Assembly (NCBI GenBank): GCA_029204225.1
Contig: CM055107.1
Coordinates: 43,026,007-43,090,006 of the forward strand
DNA: 64,000 nucleotides
Source: Diphasiastrum complanatum
Lineage: Eukaryota; Streptophyta; Lycopodiopsida; Lycopodiales; Lycopodiaceae
Reading direction: 5' to 3'
The position numbers were made by a program, and so were the translations under genes. Positions 41,730-51,960 of the stretch are shown in pieces (position 1 is the stretch's first letter; each line of letters opens with the position of its first letter). A model generated the notes under the pieces. It saw only the letters and a list, made by a program, of their open reading frames with translations. It did no database searches and had not been told where the DNA came from.

Positions 41730-42795
41730 CCTGTAAGAAAGGAAAAAATGATTTCACGCAGGGAGATTTGCAAATTGTTGAAATATGAACCCAATACAAC
41801 TACTAGGGTAGATGCATTGAAATTGGGAGAGCATGATATCAAAATGGTCTATTGTGCTAGTCTAAATGCTTAGTGCACAACAACAAAGTGAGAAATGGAA
41901 TGTTTACCAAAAACCAATACACCTTGGTGCATTTATTCATAGGAAAAAGTAGTAGGTACATTGATGAAAAAAGATATATACACCCCGAAGGGGAAGTTTA
42001 AACAGACAAGATGTTTCGCATTTGGGTTGCCAGAGAAGTATTCTACGAGGCACTCAGACTGGAGGCTTTGAGGATTCTTGAGCTATGTCAGGATGCAGGA
42101 GGTAACTCTTTGCCAATGAGGTTTTTTAATATCAGACAAGAAGTTTTGAACATTATTGCATAAAAATGAAGAAACCTTTCTAGTTAAAACAAAGTTTGCA
42201 CTATACATTGGATTCTGAGTAAAAATGTTTTTATTTTTAAGACTCTTTTGGTGTTGGGGGGGAGAGGGAATTCCATTATATTTAATAGCCACGCTGACTT
42301 TATAGACTGTGCACACGATCTCCTGGAATTCTGCCTGGAACTTGCTTAATTCTGGAGCTCTGCAAACGTCATACACCGTCTGCATCTTATAAGAAGTTTC
42401 TATAAGAAAAAGGATGAACATATGTTGGTTTCACATCTGTAGCTTAAGCATTAATACGTTATGCTAATTGAAATTCAGGCTTAGGCTTGTTACAGATTGA
42501 CATTGAGATTCGATTGTTTTGAGCAAAGTACCAAATAATGAAATTCATGTGAAAAACAGCAGGTTTCAAGCGTTTTTAGCATGGATTGCAATAAGAGACC
42601 ATAAAAGTACCTTGTACATTTTTTAGCTTCCAAAGGATAGTATACAAAATGCTATGCCTGCAAACTCATTTAAACAAATTTCAAATTCTGGCTGGGAGTA
42701 AAATAATCAATTGAGAAAATTTGAAGCCCTTTGCATTGAGAATTATTATTATTTTTAAACTTGATTTGACAATGTGTTTTTTGTGCATGTTATAG
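41730..42795. other. unassigned sequence upstream of the methyltransferase-like gene
   Basis: No exon could be recognised. A minus-strand frame at 42083-42421 has no known motif. Undetected 5' exons of the gene starting at 42796 may lie here. Confidence 0.35.
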
Positions 42796-43414
42796 GATCT
42801 CTGGAATCTGCTACAAACACTTTCACGAAATATTTTACATCTATCAGGTTGAGGTTTGGGGACTACCTTTTTGACTCCATATCTTCTGCGATGGAACCTA
42901 TCCTGACCACTGAGGCAAAAGAAGAAGCGAAGCTAGCAACAAAGCGTGTGATGTGGAGGTGACATTGAATGTTTTTACATTTGCATGGTACAATTTGTTT
43001 ATGTGTTTTTTCTACTGTAATCCAACTTGATTTGTTCAATTGGACAGATATTTCTTTCATCTCAAAGCGAAGCATGCCGTGGAGGAAATGCCTCAGGTAA
43101 TGGATATGTGGAATCAAATCTCCATGAAGAAGGAGGTTTCTATGTACTCTGCAAAGGCCAATCTCAACAGAAAAAATGGCCCGAGTGAGTGGGAAGTGAA
43201 GTTCTGTCCTTGGTGGATAGACTTCAAGGAGGGAGAATGTCCTCCCTCGGAAAAAACACAGTACCAGCTGCATGAGAAAGGACATTTGGTTGTGGATGAT
43301 GATGATGATGCAACAGCGACAGAGATGGCACTGAGGTCCTTCCTTACTGCCGCTCCCGAGAAGCCTCAGGTTGTAGAGAAGAAGAGGAAGAAGAAAGTTG
43401 ATGATGTTATGTAG
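42796..43414 (+). pseudogene. two spliced exons of unknown protein, probable 5' part of the methyltransferase-like gene
   Basis: Exon A (42796-42958) follows an acceptor TTATAG and ends ATG TGG AG|GTGACA. Exon B (43048-43414) follows TTGGACAG and restores the Arg codon (AG+A), so phases agree. Together they read SLESATNTFTKYFTSIRLRF..., KRVMWRYFFHLKAKHAVEEM..., a Trp-rich piece KNGPSEWEVKFCPWWIDFKE, an Asp run (VVDDDDDATATEM) and a basic C-terminus KKRKKKVDDVM before TAG. The family is unknown. The basic tail could be a nuclear signal. Connection to the following exons is inferred from strand, spacing and the acceptor at 43541, but the phase at that junction could not be matched. Confidence 0.45.
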
Positions 43415-43541
43415 CTTATAGACGTATTCACAACAACCTTTTAACTTTGCTCCATCTTCGTGTTATTTTTTTGGTTAATTATTGCTTGCTTTAAATCTTA
43501 TTCCATTTATAATTCAAATGTGTCTTTGTTTCTATGTACAG

Positions 43542-44963
43542 GGATCCCATGCCTTACATGCCTGCTAAAAGAAGACGTGAGGAGTATGAGTACATGAAAG
43601 TGGACATGTTAGGTGTTAACACCAAGTTAACATCTACTATTGAGGTCATTGTGGGTGATGTAAACATGGTAAGGGAAGGATTATCTCATGGGGACAATCT
43701 ACAAGAATATCAAGCCATGAAATGCTTTATGGAAAGAAATAATTCTTCTAGGAGGATTAGGAAAGATAAGAGCACCACCTATAGTGCCGACATCATCATT
43801 GTGGACTTGCCATCAGGGTATACAATTGATGGTGTCGTTGGCGATGGGTCCACGTGGAACAAATGGTCTGATGAGACACTTGAGGCCAGCCTAGATATAT
43901 GCATGGTTGTATTGGATGACAGTGGTTGGATCATCCTTATCTGTCCCCCCACTCATAGATTGCAAGTTGAGATTCAGATCGACCGACAGAAGTTGGCTAT
44001 TCAAAGACGTGTTGTGCTGAGAGGAATTGACGAGGAGTCACCTCAAATCTTCTCACCAAGGAGGTCTCAAAGAGAAAGATCCAAGCCTAGGAGGCTTACA
44101 TATGGAATTCAACTCCACTAATTGTGCTTATTTTTGGAAGAGGAGAGGATGGCATGAATGTAAGTTGTGATTTTTTTGTTGCAAGTTCGTTCACATGCAG
44201 TGCTTGCATATTTATGAAAATTAATGCACTATAACTTGGATCTTCTTCGATACATATAGTTTCATAATCATAAATTTGCTTGGAAGTATGTAAGTATGTG
44301 ACTATGTGAGTATAATTTCATAGTTATAAATTTGCTTGGAAGATCTATTTATATAAGTATGTGAGTTGCTTGTTCTGACATAATGTTGTCGTTATTTGCA
44401 GATGCACTTTATGGATGTATATCTTCTCTCGAAAAAAGGGTCCATGCCCTTAATTGACCAAAATCGGTCAAAATATTTTGATACCGGCTTGTTGGATGTG
44501 GATAGTGATATTTGAACACACTATTTGCCACATTCAGAGTGGTCTAAAGACACAAGGAACAATAGGCCAATACGAGGTAGTTCTGAAAAAAGTGAATCTT
44601 TCATGTTATTCTTGCTTTCCGCATTCTACCTCGAGGGTGGTGTGGCGTTGGACCTACATGTAGGTGTAGGTACCTCGGTCCTTGTTGCTTGAAAGGCTGG
44701 TGTCCACCTTTTTGGTATGGACAACGATGAAGAATGCATAAGTTGGTTGAAAGAGAATAGAGGTGAGACTTGATTGTCAGAAGAAAGTGGGAAAATGTTT
44801 AGGTGCATTGTTTTTTGCTTTTGAAATTAGCTGTGTAACGGTTTTTTTGTCTTGTGTAGTCATGGAGGCAAGCGTGGCTGTACCAGGTCCGTCAACAGAA
44901 GAACCTATCATGTTATTTGAGTTTGGGTCCGAGGCATTTGTGTTGGGCTCTCCTGGATGCTAG
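43542..44963 (+). pseudogene. DNA amino-methyltransferase-like gene (motif IV before motif I), decayed
   Basis: Exon C (43542 to about 44159, donor AAT|GTAAGT) has SADIIIVDLPSGYTIDG, matching motif IV (DPPY) with the catalytic box changed to DLPS, then LDICMVVLDDSGWIILICPP, the following strand-loop. A one-base shift near 44105 is needed to reach the donor. Exon D (44402-44762, phase 0) has SSEKSESFMLFLLSAF, like the HPTQKP..LL..LI segment, then GGVALDLHVGVGTSVLVA, like motif I (VLDPF.GSGTT..AA), and LFGMDNDEECISWLKENR. Exon D has two TGA codons (44513, 44690), each one step from CGA. Exon E (44860-44962) fits in phase and ends at TA|GTGAGT. The order IV...X...I is that of beta-class N6-adenine/N4-cytosine methyltransferases. 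The protein is probably inactive. Whether it is a host gene or transposon cargo is open. Confidence 0.55.
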
Positions 44964-45117
44964 TGAGTATGTCCATTTGGCTGTTAAAAATTGGATTTGT
45001 TAACTTTTTGATTTATATGACATTTAAATGACTTAGTGATTTGCCATGCTATGCTAAATCAATGGCCAGGGTGATGGAGGCGATGCATGACGAGGTTAAT
45101 GGCATGCCATGTGCATT

Positions 45118-46040
45118 CAATTTTAACTATTCTCATTGCGCAGAAAGTCGCAAAACTCGCAAGTGATTTACTTGCAGAATGTCAAAACCCCAGTCTCACA
45201 AGAGAAGCAACTCAATTACTTGCTACATTCCTTACCACGATCGTTTCAAACAACTCGGACATTGTTGGCTAAAGATCTTACTATGACCTTCGACAAGGCA
45301 GTCATTGACATCAAAGAAGAAGTTGAAGCCAAAGAGCACTACGACGACAAGAACGAGTCTGATCATGCTCTGTACAACAATAAAGACCAGTCGAAGAAGA
45401 AGGCTCAACCTAAGAGAGAGTCGACAAAGAGAACAAATCAAAACCAACAGAAGCAGGGAACCCAAGAAAGCAGATCGAAAAGAAGGAACAAGCAGCAAGG
45501 CAACGACAAGAAGACATGCGAGAAATACAGACGTGACAGCCACACAATGGATAAATGTTGGTTGAATCCAAAGATTGAGTGTATATATTGTCATAAGAAA
45601 GGTCATGCAGCCGTGGATTGCTACGACAATCCAAGGAACAAGAAGACGCAAAGCAAGAAGGAGAGCACTAACAACACATCATACGTGGAGGAGTATGAAT
45701 TCTCAAAGATGGCTGAAGACTGAACTAGCAGAAATCCTACTGCGCACTGATATATGTGCAACATCCACATCCGATATTCAAGACTTAGTTCTTGACTCAG
45801 GAGCCACGTCACACTTTGTGATGACAAGGCAGATGATCGCCGACTTTTGACAAACCGACTCCTCCAGATATATCGTTCTAGGAGATGGATCGTGACATGA
45901 AGTAAGCGACACTAGAGCACTTTGGCTGAGCACCAATGGCAGAGATAGAAGACTGGATGACGTCTTGTATGTGCCCACACTGTAGAAAGATCTACTATTA
46001 GTTGCTAGAATAGCAGATGCAGGCATGTGTGTGACATTCA
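45118..46040 (+). pseudogene. copia element 5, gag and protease
   Basis: From 45136 an open frame of 195 codons has the lineage signature LHSLPRSFQTTRTLLAKDLT, FDKAVIDIKEEVEAKEHYDD and a Lys/Gln/Arg-rich linker. A pair of knuckles follows: a degenerate first one (CEKYRRDSHTMDKC, second Cys lost) and an intact CCHC (CIYCHKKGHAAVDC). The protease follows in the other frame with LVLDSGATSHFVMTRQMIAD, then a TGA, a further TGA before HEV, and VLYVPTL with TAG for Gln before KDLLLVARIADAG. The N-terminal half of gag is missing. Confidence 0.88.
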
Positions 46041-46149
46041 CAGATCAGACATGCAATGTGATTGATGCCAACTCCAGTACACTCATCACACAAGGTAGAT
46101 GAAGAGAAAATTTGTATCACCTGAAGGTACGCCTACTGACAGAGCAGGC

Positions 46150-47330
46150 TCATCAAGTCTGTGAGTCTACAAATGTTATTGACACAAGAGACTATTGCAC
46201 ATCAAGGATGCAAACCTGACACCTTGTACGCATGCAACAAAGGGAAGATGTCACGTACACCTTTCACAAAGGATTCATTCAGAGCGACGGAACTCCTGGA
46301 GCTGATACACTCAGACATCTACGGACCCTTTGATGTACTATATGTCAAGGGATCAATATATTATATCACCTTTATTGATGATTACAGTAAGTTTTTCATT
46401 GTCTATTTCATCCACAACAAATCTCAAGCTCTTGATAAGTTTACAGAATATGTAAACGGGGCTGAGAAGTGGATCGAAAAGAAAGTCAAGTAGATCAAGA
46501 CCGACAAGGGAGGAAAATACATCTCCAACCATTTTACCAACTTTTGTAAAAGTTGTGGTATTCTCCACATGAAGACAATAGCCTACACACCATAGCATAA
46601 CGGTGTAGCAGAGAGGAAGAACAGAACTCTCATGGAAGCTGCAAGATCTATGATGGCCTATTCAAAGGCATCAAGATCACTATGGGTTGAGGCAGTAGCT
46701 ACAGTCGTCTACCTACAGAACAGGACAGGCAAATCAAGCGTTGCTCACACTACCCCACACGAGGTATGGTGGAGAAGCAAGCCCAATCTAGCTCACCTTC
46801 GGATATTCGGATGTGTAACATACACACACATACCAGACAAGAAGAGGAACGAAAAGCAAAAGCAAGGATTCGTGGTTGCCTTTGATATACACTCTGCATA
46901 CTATAGAGTATACATGCTTAAAACCAATGAAGTGAAGACTACCAGAGATTTCAAATTTGACGAGACAAGAACAATGGTTGAGGAAGATCCCATCAGCTAT
47001 GAAGTTCTCAACAGACAGTACTACGACTTACCCACATCGACAGAGGGAGCGGACCCTGAGCATTCAGATAAAAATACTCAAATTCTAGCTGAACTGAATG
47101 ATAGTTGAGACGACGAGCGGACCAACATATCAAAAGTAACCATTACACCGGCGATACACCGAGGTCCGGCAATCAGCAGGCAGGACAAAGGCAAAGCAGT
47201 TGATGAGGCTATATTATCTCCAAGGAGATCTACAAGACAAAGAAGGGCACCTGTCAGATATATACCTGACAGCTCATCTTCTGCTTAAGAAGAATTCTGG
47301 GATTCAATAGTGAACCACAGACTTATAAAG
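46150..47330 (+). pseudogene. copia element 5, integrase
   Basis: The piece 46161-46493 holds CNKGKMSRTPFTKDSF, IHSDIYGPFDVL (first Asp) and YYITFIDDYSKFF. After TAG come KTDKGGKYISNHF (second Asp) and TP-HNGVAERKNRTLMEAARS, where the Gln of TPQHNG is TAG at 46593-46595 and the Glu is present. The next frame (46632-47108) has LWVEAVATVVYLQNRTGKSS, TPHEVWWRSKPNLAHLRIFG and the acidic linker. A TGA at about 47106 ends it before reverse transcriptase. Confidence 0.88.
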
Positions 47331-48775
47331 AAGCCATCAACTGTCCAAACAAGGACAAGTGGATCTAGACCATGGAAGATGAAATGGGCTCCATGAAGCA
47401 AAACAAGGTATGGACTCTCGAGCCACTACCAGTCAACATAAAGACTATCAAATGTAAGTGGGTCTACAAGCACAAGTATGGACCAGATGGGAATGTACTA
47501 AGATACAAAGCCAGGATAGTTGCAAAGGGCTTCTGACAAAGGTATGACATTGATTATACAGAGACATTCTCTCATGTTGTGAAAAAAATGTCTCTATGCA
47601 TATTATTTGCATACGCAGTTGCCTATGATTTGAGGATCCACATTATAGATGAGAAGACAGCCTTCTTGCATGGGGAGCTGAAAGAGGAGGCCTACATGGA
47701 CCAACCACCAGGTTTTACCTACGAGTCACTTGTTGACTATGCCTGCAGAATGCATAGAAGCATCTTTGGACTGAAACAATCCGCCAGGCAGTGGTACAAG
47801 AAGAAGGATCACACATTAAGATCCTTAGGCTTCCAGCCTTTAATGGTTGATTACAACGTTTATGTGAAGGTCATAAACGGAGAGATCATCATAGTCGGTG
47901 TCTATGTAGATGACACTCTGATCCTGTCACAGAGCGACAATCTGATTGAGCAGGTGAAGGAAGATATTTAGAGGCACTTCAAAATATCTGCCTCGAAATA
48001 TCAAGATACATTCAAAAGATCATTGATGATTTCGACATGACGGATTGCAAGGGAGTAAATATTCCAATGGTTTTTGGCACAATGCTGACAAATGAAGACT
48101 TTCTTAGAGATAAAGTAGAACAGCAAGCAATAGAACATAAGTCTTACAGAAGGCTTATTGATTATTTGATGTACTTGGCAGACAATACGCGACCAGACAT
48201 TGCTTATGTAGTGTTCAGGTTGAGTCAATTTAATATCAATCCAGGTCCAACGCACTAGAAGATTGCCAAGAGGATATATTTGTAGAACAAAAAGAACTAT
48301 AGCCTATGCTATTGTTGAGATGCAATATTCAAGATTAAATCCTATAGTGATGCAAGCTGGGCATCCCTGAAAGATGGCAATAAAAGCATCTCAGAAGGAT
48401 GCACCATATCAGCCAATGCGACGGTTATCTGGATCAGCAGGAAGCAAACAATAACTGCCCAATCATCCTGTAAGGCAGAATATGTTGTCGCCGCCAAGAT
48501 GGCCAATGAGCTGACCTGACAGAGCATTGATGAACCGTTGATCCTGCACATGGACAACACCTCTGCTATTCATCTGACAAAAGACCCAGTGTTTCACTCC
48601 AAAATGAAGCACATCGCCATCAAGTATCACTTGATCAGAGATTTGGTTGAGAAGAATGAGCTAAAGACCGTCTTCATACCGACGAAGCAGATGGTAGCTG
48701 AAATTTTTACAAAGGCATTGGACAAGACAATGTTTGAAAGACAGAGAGCCAACCTAGAAATTTGAAAATTACGAA
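47331..48775 (+). pseudogene. copia element 5, reverse transcriptase and RNase H
   Basis: Landmarks in order: KWI-TMEDEMGSMKQNKVWT (TAG at 47366 for Gln), KCKWVYKHKYG, RIVAKGF, DYTETFSHVVKK, then an open piece (47579-47971) with FLHGELKEEAYMDQPPGF, SIFGLKQSARQWYKK and the catalytic YVDDTLILS. RNase H starts near 48037 (YRRLIDYLMYLADNTRPDIA), with two TAG codons near 48256 and 48283, WASLKDGNKSISEG, KAEYVVAAKMANE, MDNTSAIHLTKDP and AEIFTKALDKTMFERQ before a stop near 48764. Confidence 0.88.
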
Positions 48776-48790
48776 CTTTGAGAGGGAGCT

Positions 48791-49869
48791 CAAGAAACTA
48801 AGATTTTCTGTCTTTCAAAGCCTTAACATTTTTCCTTAGTTTTTCCTTTGTTGTTTTTCACGACTGTGCACTTTTAACTATATTTCGCACAGTTTGCATT
48901 TTTGAACTGTTTTGTCACACAGTTCACATTTTTTGGGTCATGAGAAAAATTCATTCCTAGGTCTAAAACAGTTAGAAAATCACATTGTTGCTAAAATGCC
49001 TTAGAGAAGTTTTAGGACTACTGTCAGCTTTTTTGCCTTTCAGGAAAAAGCGACACTTGCCCTTAGAAAGATACACTATCCTTAGAGCTATTTTCTACCC
49101 TAAAGTCGGCTTTTTCGCCTTTTGGAAAAAAGCAACACCGGCCCTTGAAAAGGCGACACCTGCCCTTAAAGTCACAAAAGTGTCTTTTGGCAAAATGCGA
49201 AGGTCTGCAGCGTGAAGGCAGGGTGTAACGAACAGAAGGCGGCTAATTCACGGAGGACAATGAATCAGTTTTGTTTAAGGCTAATGCATTTTCTTTTGAT
49301 TAGATCTTTTAATTTAATCAAATCCTTGGATTGATCACATAAAGGATTAACGAAGGATACAGATAGATATATACAGAGCATATAGAATTTCCTGAACGTA
49401 GCACTCAATGAGACGCGTATCAAGGATGAAAATATAGATCTAGCCATAACTAGTTCCTTTTGTGAGAAGAAAACACCTCTCTCACGCCGACACGCTGATC
49501 TGGAAAACAGACAGTGCTCAAAAAAGAATTTCAATGTATACTAGATTCTGATATTATAGACGAGTACATCCTTTTATGCTCAATGTGTAATCTGTGAATG
49601 TTGTGATGCTTGTTCATTTTATTAGTAGATATATTTTTTGATGTCATTAAGACATTATCTACTGTTCATAAATACATAGTCAGATTAGCAGTAGCTATCT
49701 GCTTGTTCGGAGGATGACTGATCGTGGCTTGAAGCAATAGACTTCACCGACATATCGGCTCCACCTGACTGACAACAACAATCAACCAGAGAGCCCGTTA
49801 CATTACCAACAGTGGTCCCAGAGCAATTCGATTGCGCAGCCTTGTCAGAGTCATTTCGAGACTCCATCA
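48791..49869 (+). repeat. LTR of copia element 5
   Basis: It follows the polypurine tract TTTGAGAGGGAGC and ends GACTCCATCA. It contains three copies of an AAAAGCGACAC.TGCCCTTA word (about 49040, 49128, 49158). One base after the LTR comes TGGTATCAGAGC (49871-49882), a primer-binding site, which is unexpected after a 3' LTR. Confidence 0.75.
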
Positions 49870-49870
49870 G

Positions 49871-49882
49871 TGGTATCAGAGC
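49871..49882 (+). other. primer-binding site directly after the LTR
   Basis: TGGTATCAGAGC, a perfect initiator tRNA-Met complement, sits one base after the LTR end, as after a 5' LTR. The downstream gag fragment is, however, on the opposite strand. Confidence 0.85.
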
Positions 49883-49889
49883 TCTTCCC

Positions 49890-50537
49890 GACCTGACCAA
49901 TTCAACATCATAAATCTGTTCGTGCCAATGCAGTTCATTTTTCAGCATCTTGATTCTAGTCATATACGCTTGAATGTGCTCTTCTTGTTCCATTTGAATG
50001 TTATTCAACTTTGACTTTATAAACATAATCCAAGATGGGTTTGATGTTTCAAACTAATTCCTAACCACTTTCCAATCTTGCCTTCATATCATTACATAAT
50101 GGATATGGGTAATTATGTGATCCTTCATTAAGAGATTGATATAGTTCAATGCCCTCTTGGCCCTCTTGTCAAATACCTGATATCTGCTTCAATGGCCAAC
50201 CTTATCTCATCCCTTGTGACAAAAATCCCAAAACCATTTGGAGTCAAATGTGTCGTCTTCAAGCTTCAATTCCATGCATGTGACAACACCCCAAAGCTAA
50301 TTTGAAATCAGCATGGTTTTCATTTTAAATTTTCACAAATGATAAGATGATTTAGCTTGTCTACGGTGAGACCACCTTTGCTTTGTGAATCCATCTAAAA
50401 GTTAGTCTGTTGATAATTTAATGAATTAAGAATGAAAAATAGTATCTGATAATATCAAGACACTCTTATCATGCAATGCTTTAATTGGAAATCAATAGAG
50501 AATGATCTAATACTAGAAATTAGGGCTCTGATACCAT
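49890..50537 (-). pseudogene. copia gag fragment and primer-binding site on the minus strand
   Basis: The minus strand reads FIKSKLNNIQMEQEEHIQAY, MTRIKMLKNELH at 50030-49925, the UBN2-type gag pattern. About 500 bp upstream on the same strand lies ATGGTATCAGAGCCC (50524-50538), a primer-binding-site match. The fragment therefore looks like the 5' part of a minus-strand copia element whose LTR would begin to the right of 50538 but is not recognisable. The gag is joined head-on to the LTR and primer-binding site of element 5. Confidence 0.6.
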
Positions 50538-50949
50538 CCTCGAAGAAGGAAATGATGCTCAATAGAGAAATGGCTGCATTCTATAGATGCACTATTGGGC
50601 TCTGCGGAATAATTCTTCTCCTAATGTATGACTACGCCTATCAAATTCGAACAAATATATCATGACTATTGTCACGTTTGAATTCTAAGTGATATCAACT
50701 TAGAAATCATCAAGATCTGTTAGATTGATTTCGTAGACAAACACAACAGAGTACACATTGTTGTATCAAAGTATTCGATAGTTCAGACAAATCTATAAGA
50801 GAATACAATCAGATTACAAATAGAACAGAGAAGCATTCGATCATTCTGACATACTATTGAATTTGATAAAACTATATAATCAATTGAGCTACAAAGCTTA
50901 CAAGGGATATTATGTTGCATTAATAAGCACTAACGTACTAAAGTACATG
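50538..50949. other. unassigned sequence
   Basis: Possibly a decayed LTR to the right of the minus-strand primer-binding site. TCGATAGTTC/TTCGATCATTC words occur, but no boundary can be placed. Confidence 0.3.
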
Positions 50950-51960
50950 ACACTAAGCGATCTACAAGGTCATCCATAATGGGCAATGGATATTTATTCT
51001 TAACTATCACTTTATGTAACTCCTTGTAGTCAACACACATTAGGAAGCCTTCATCCTCCTCCTCTTTTAGGAGAACATGAGCACCTCATAATGAGTTACT
51101 AGGCCAAATATAACCCATTTTTAGATTGTTTTCTATTTGATTAGTAATATCTCTCTCCTCCTCCTAAGAAAATCTATAAGGTCGCCTGTGACTACCTAGA
51201 ATTAACTTTATCATGTGGTCTATCAACTTGATAGTCAATGAATAATGAGATAATTCAAAATGGAAAAACGTCTCTAAAATCAATGATTATAGCATTCTAA
51301 TCTATTTGATCTTGATCTAAATTTATTGAGACATTCAATTCACAATTATTTAGATGTATTTCAGATAATTCCAAAATGGGCATGGCAAATATAGAATACA
51401 CGTCATCATTCTAGAAAATGTCAAAAACTTTTATTACATTTGCCATATATACTATCTCTGAAGTGTAACTAATATGTTTTCTTCCTTGAATGAAAGCACA
51501 TGTTTCTTAGAATCAATAACTAGAGATGGTGATTTCCTACATAACCAGTCATACCATAGAATAATATACATGTGTGCTAGATTCTAAACATGAAAATCAA
51601 CTAACTCTCTATAGTCCTATACCACTAATCCTGAATCCGTGCAGCAATTCCTTGACATATTTGACTTGAGTTAGCTCACTGAGATTTTTTATTAAATAAG
51701 AGTGAATTGACTCTATTGATTTTTGTACGAGCATCTACTACCTAATTATTAGCACCCTTAGTATGAGTATCATAGTCAGAGCTTATGTGTTAGTTTGGCC
51801 GACCTAGCTATACTAGTGGGACATTTCCTTGGGATGATTGAGACACAAGATTTGTGACCAATGCATCCATGAGGAATATTAGGCCCAATTGACTACCCAT
51901 GAGGGAGGATAGTCATGGGAGAGAACAAAATTCTCATACTTCTTATTATTATTGACTAAA
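50950..51960 (-). pseudogene. gypsy remnant 4: protease to reverse transcriptase, heavily decayed
   Basis: The order and wording match the better preserved copy at 58300-58960. The segment 50960-51260 corresponds to the start of reverse transcriptase (polar SREEEREIS-like piece and the ELIPG-type motif). The segment 51480-51650 corresponds to the protease C-terminal region (ATGTTTCTTAGAATCAATAACTAGAGATGG against GCTTCTCAAAATCAATTATCAGAGAAGG). No frame longer than about 30 codons survives. It is an older copy of the same lineage on the same strand. Confidence 0.6.

Larger units (their letters stand above)
45118..49869 (+). mobile_element. copia element 5, 5'-truncated, with 3' LTR
   Basis: A plus-strand copia element of the element 1/2 lineage. 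It begins inside gag near 45118, fused to the end of the methyltransferase-like gene, and runs through protease, integrase, reverse transcriptase and RNase H to a polypurine tract (48776-48790) and a 1.08-kb LTR (48791-49869). There are more than ten in-frame stops, nearly all TAG or TGA where relatives have Gln or Arg. Confidence 0.85.

Noticed and set aside
3378-48775. Alternative genetic code or programmed stop readthrough
   Set aside because: Intact genes in the same window (OSB-like, PPR) use standard codons and end at TAG. The internal stops are confined to decayed loci and fit transitions.
5898-49869. Autonomous copia elements
   Set aside because: Every copia polyprotein here has several stops or frameshifts, and elements 2, 4 and 5 are also truncated.
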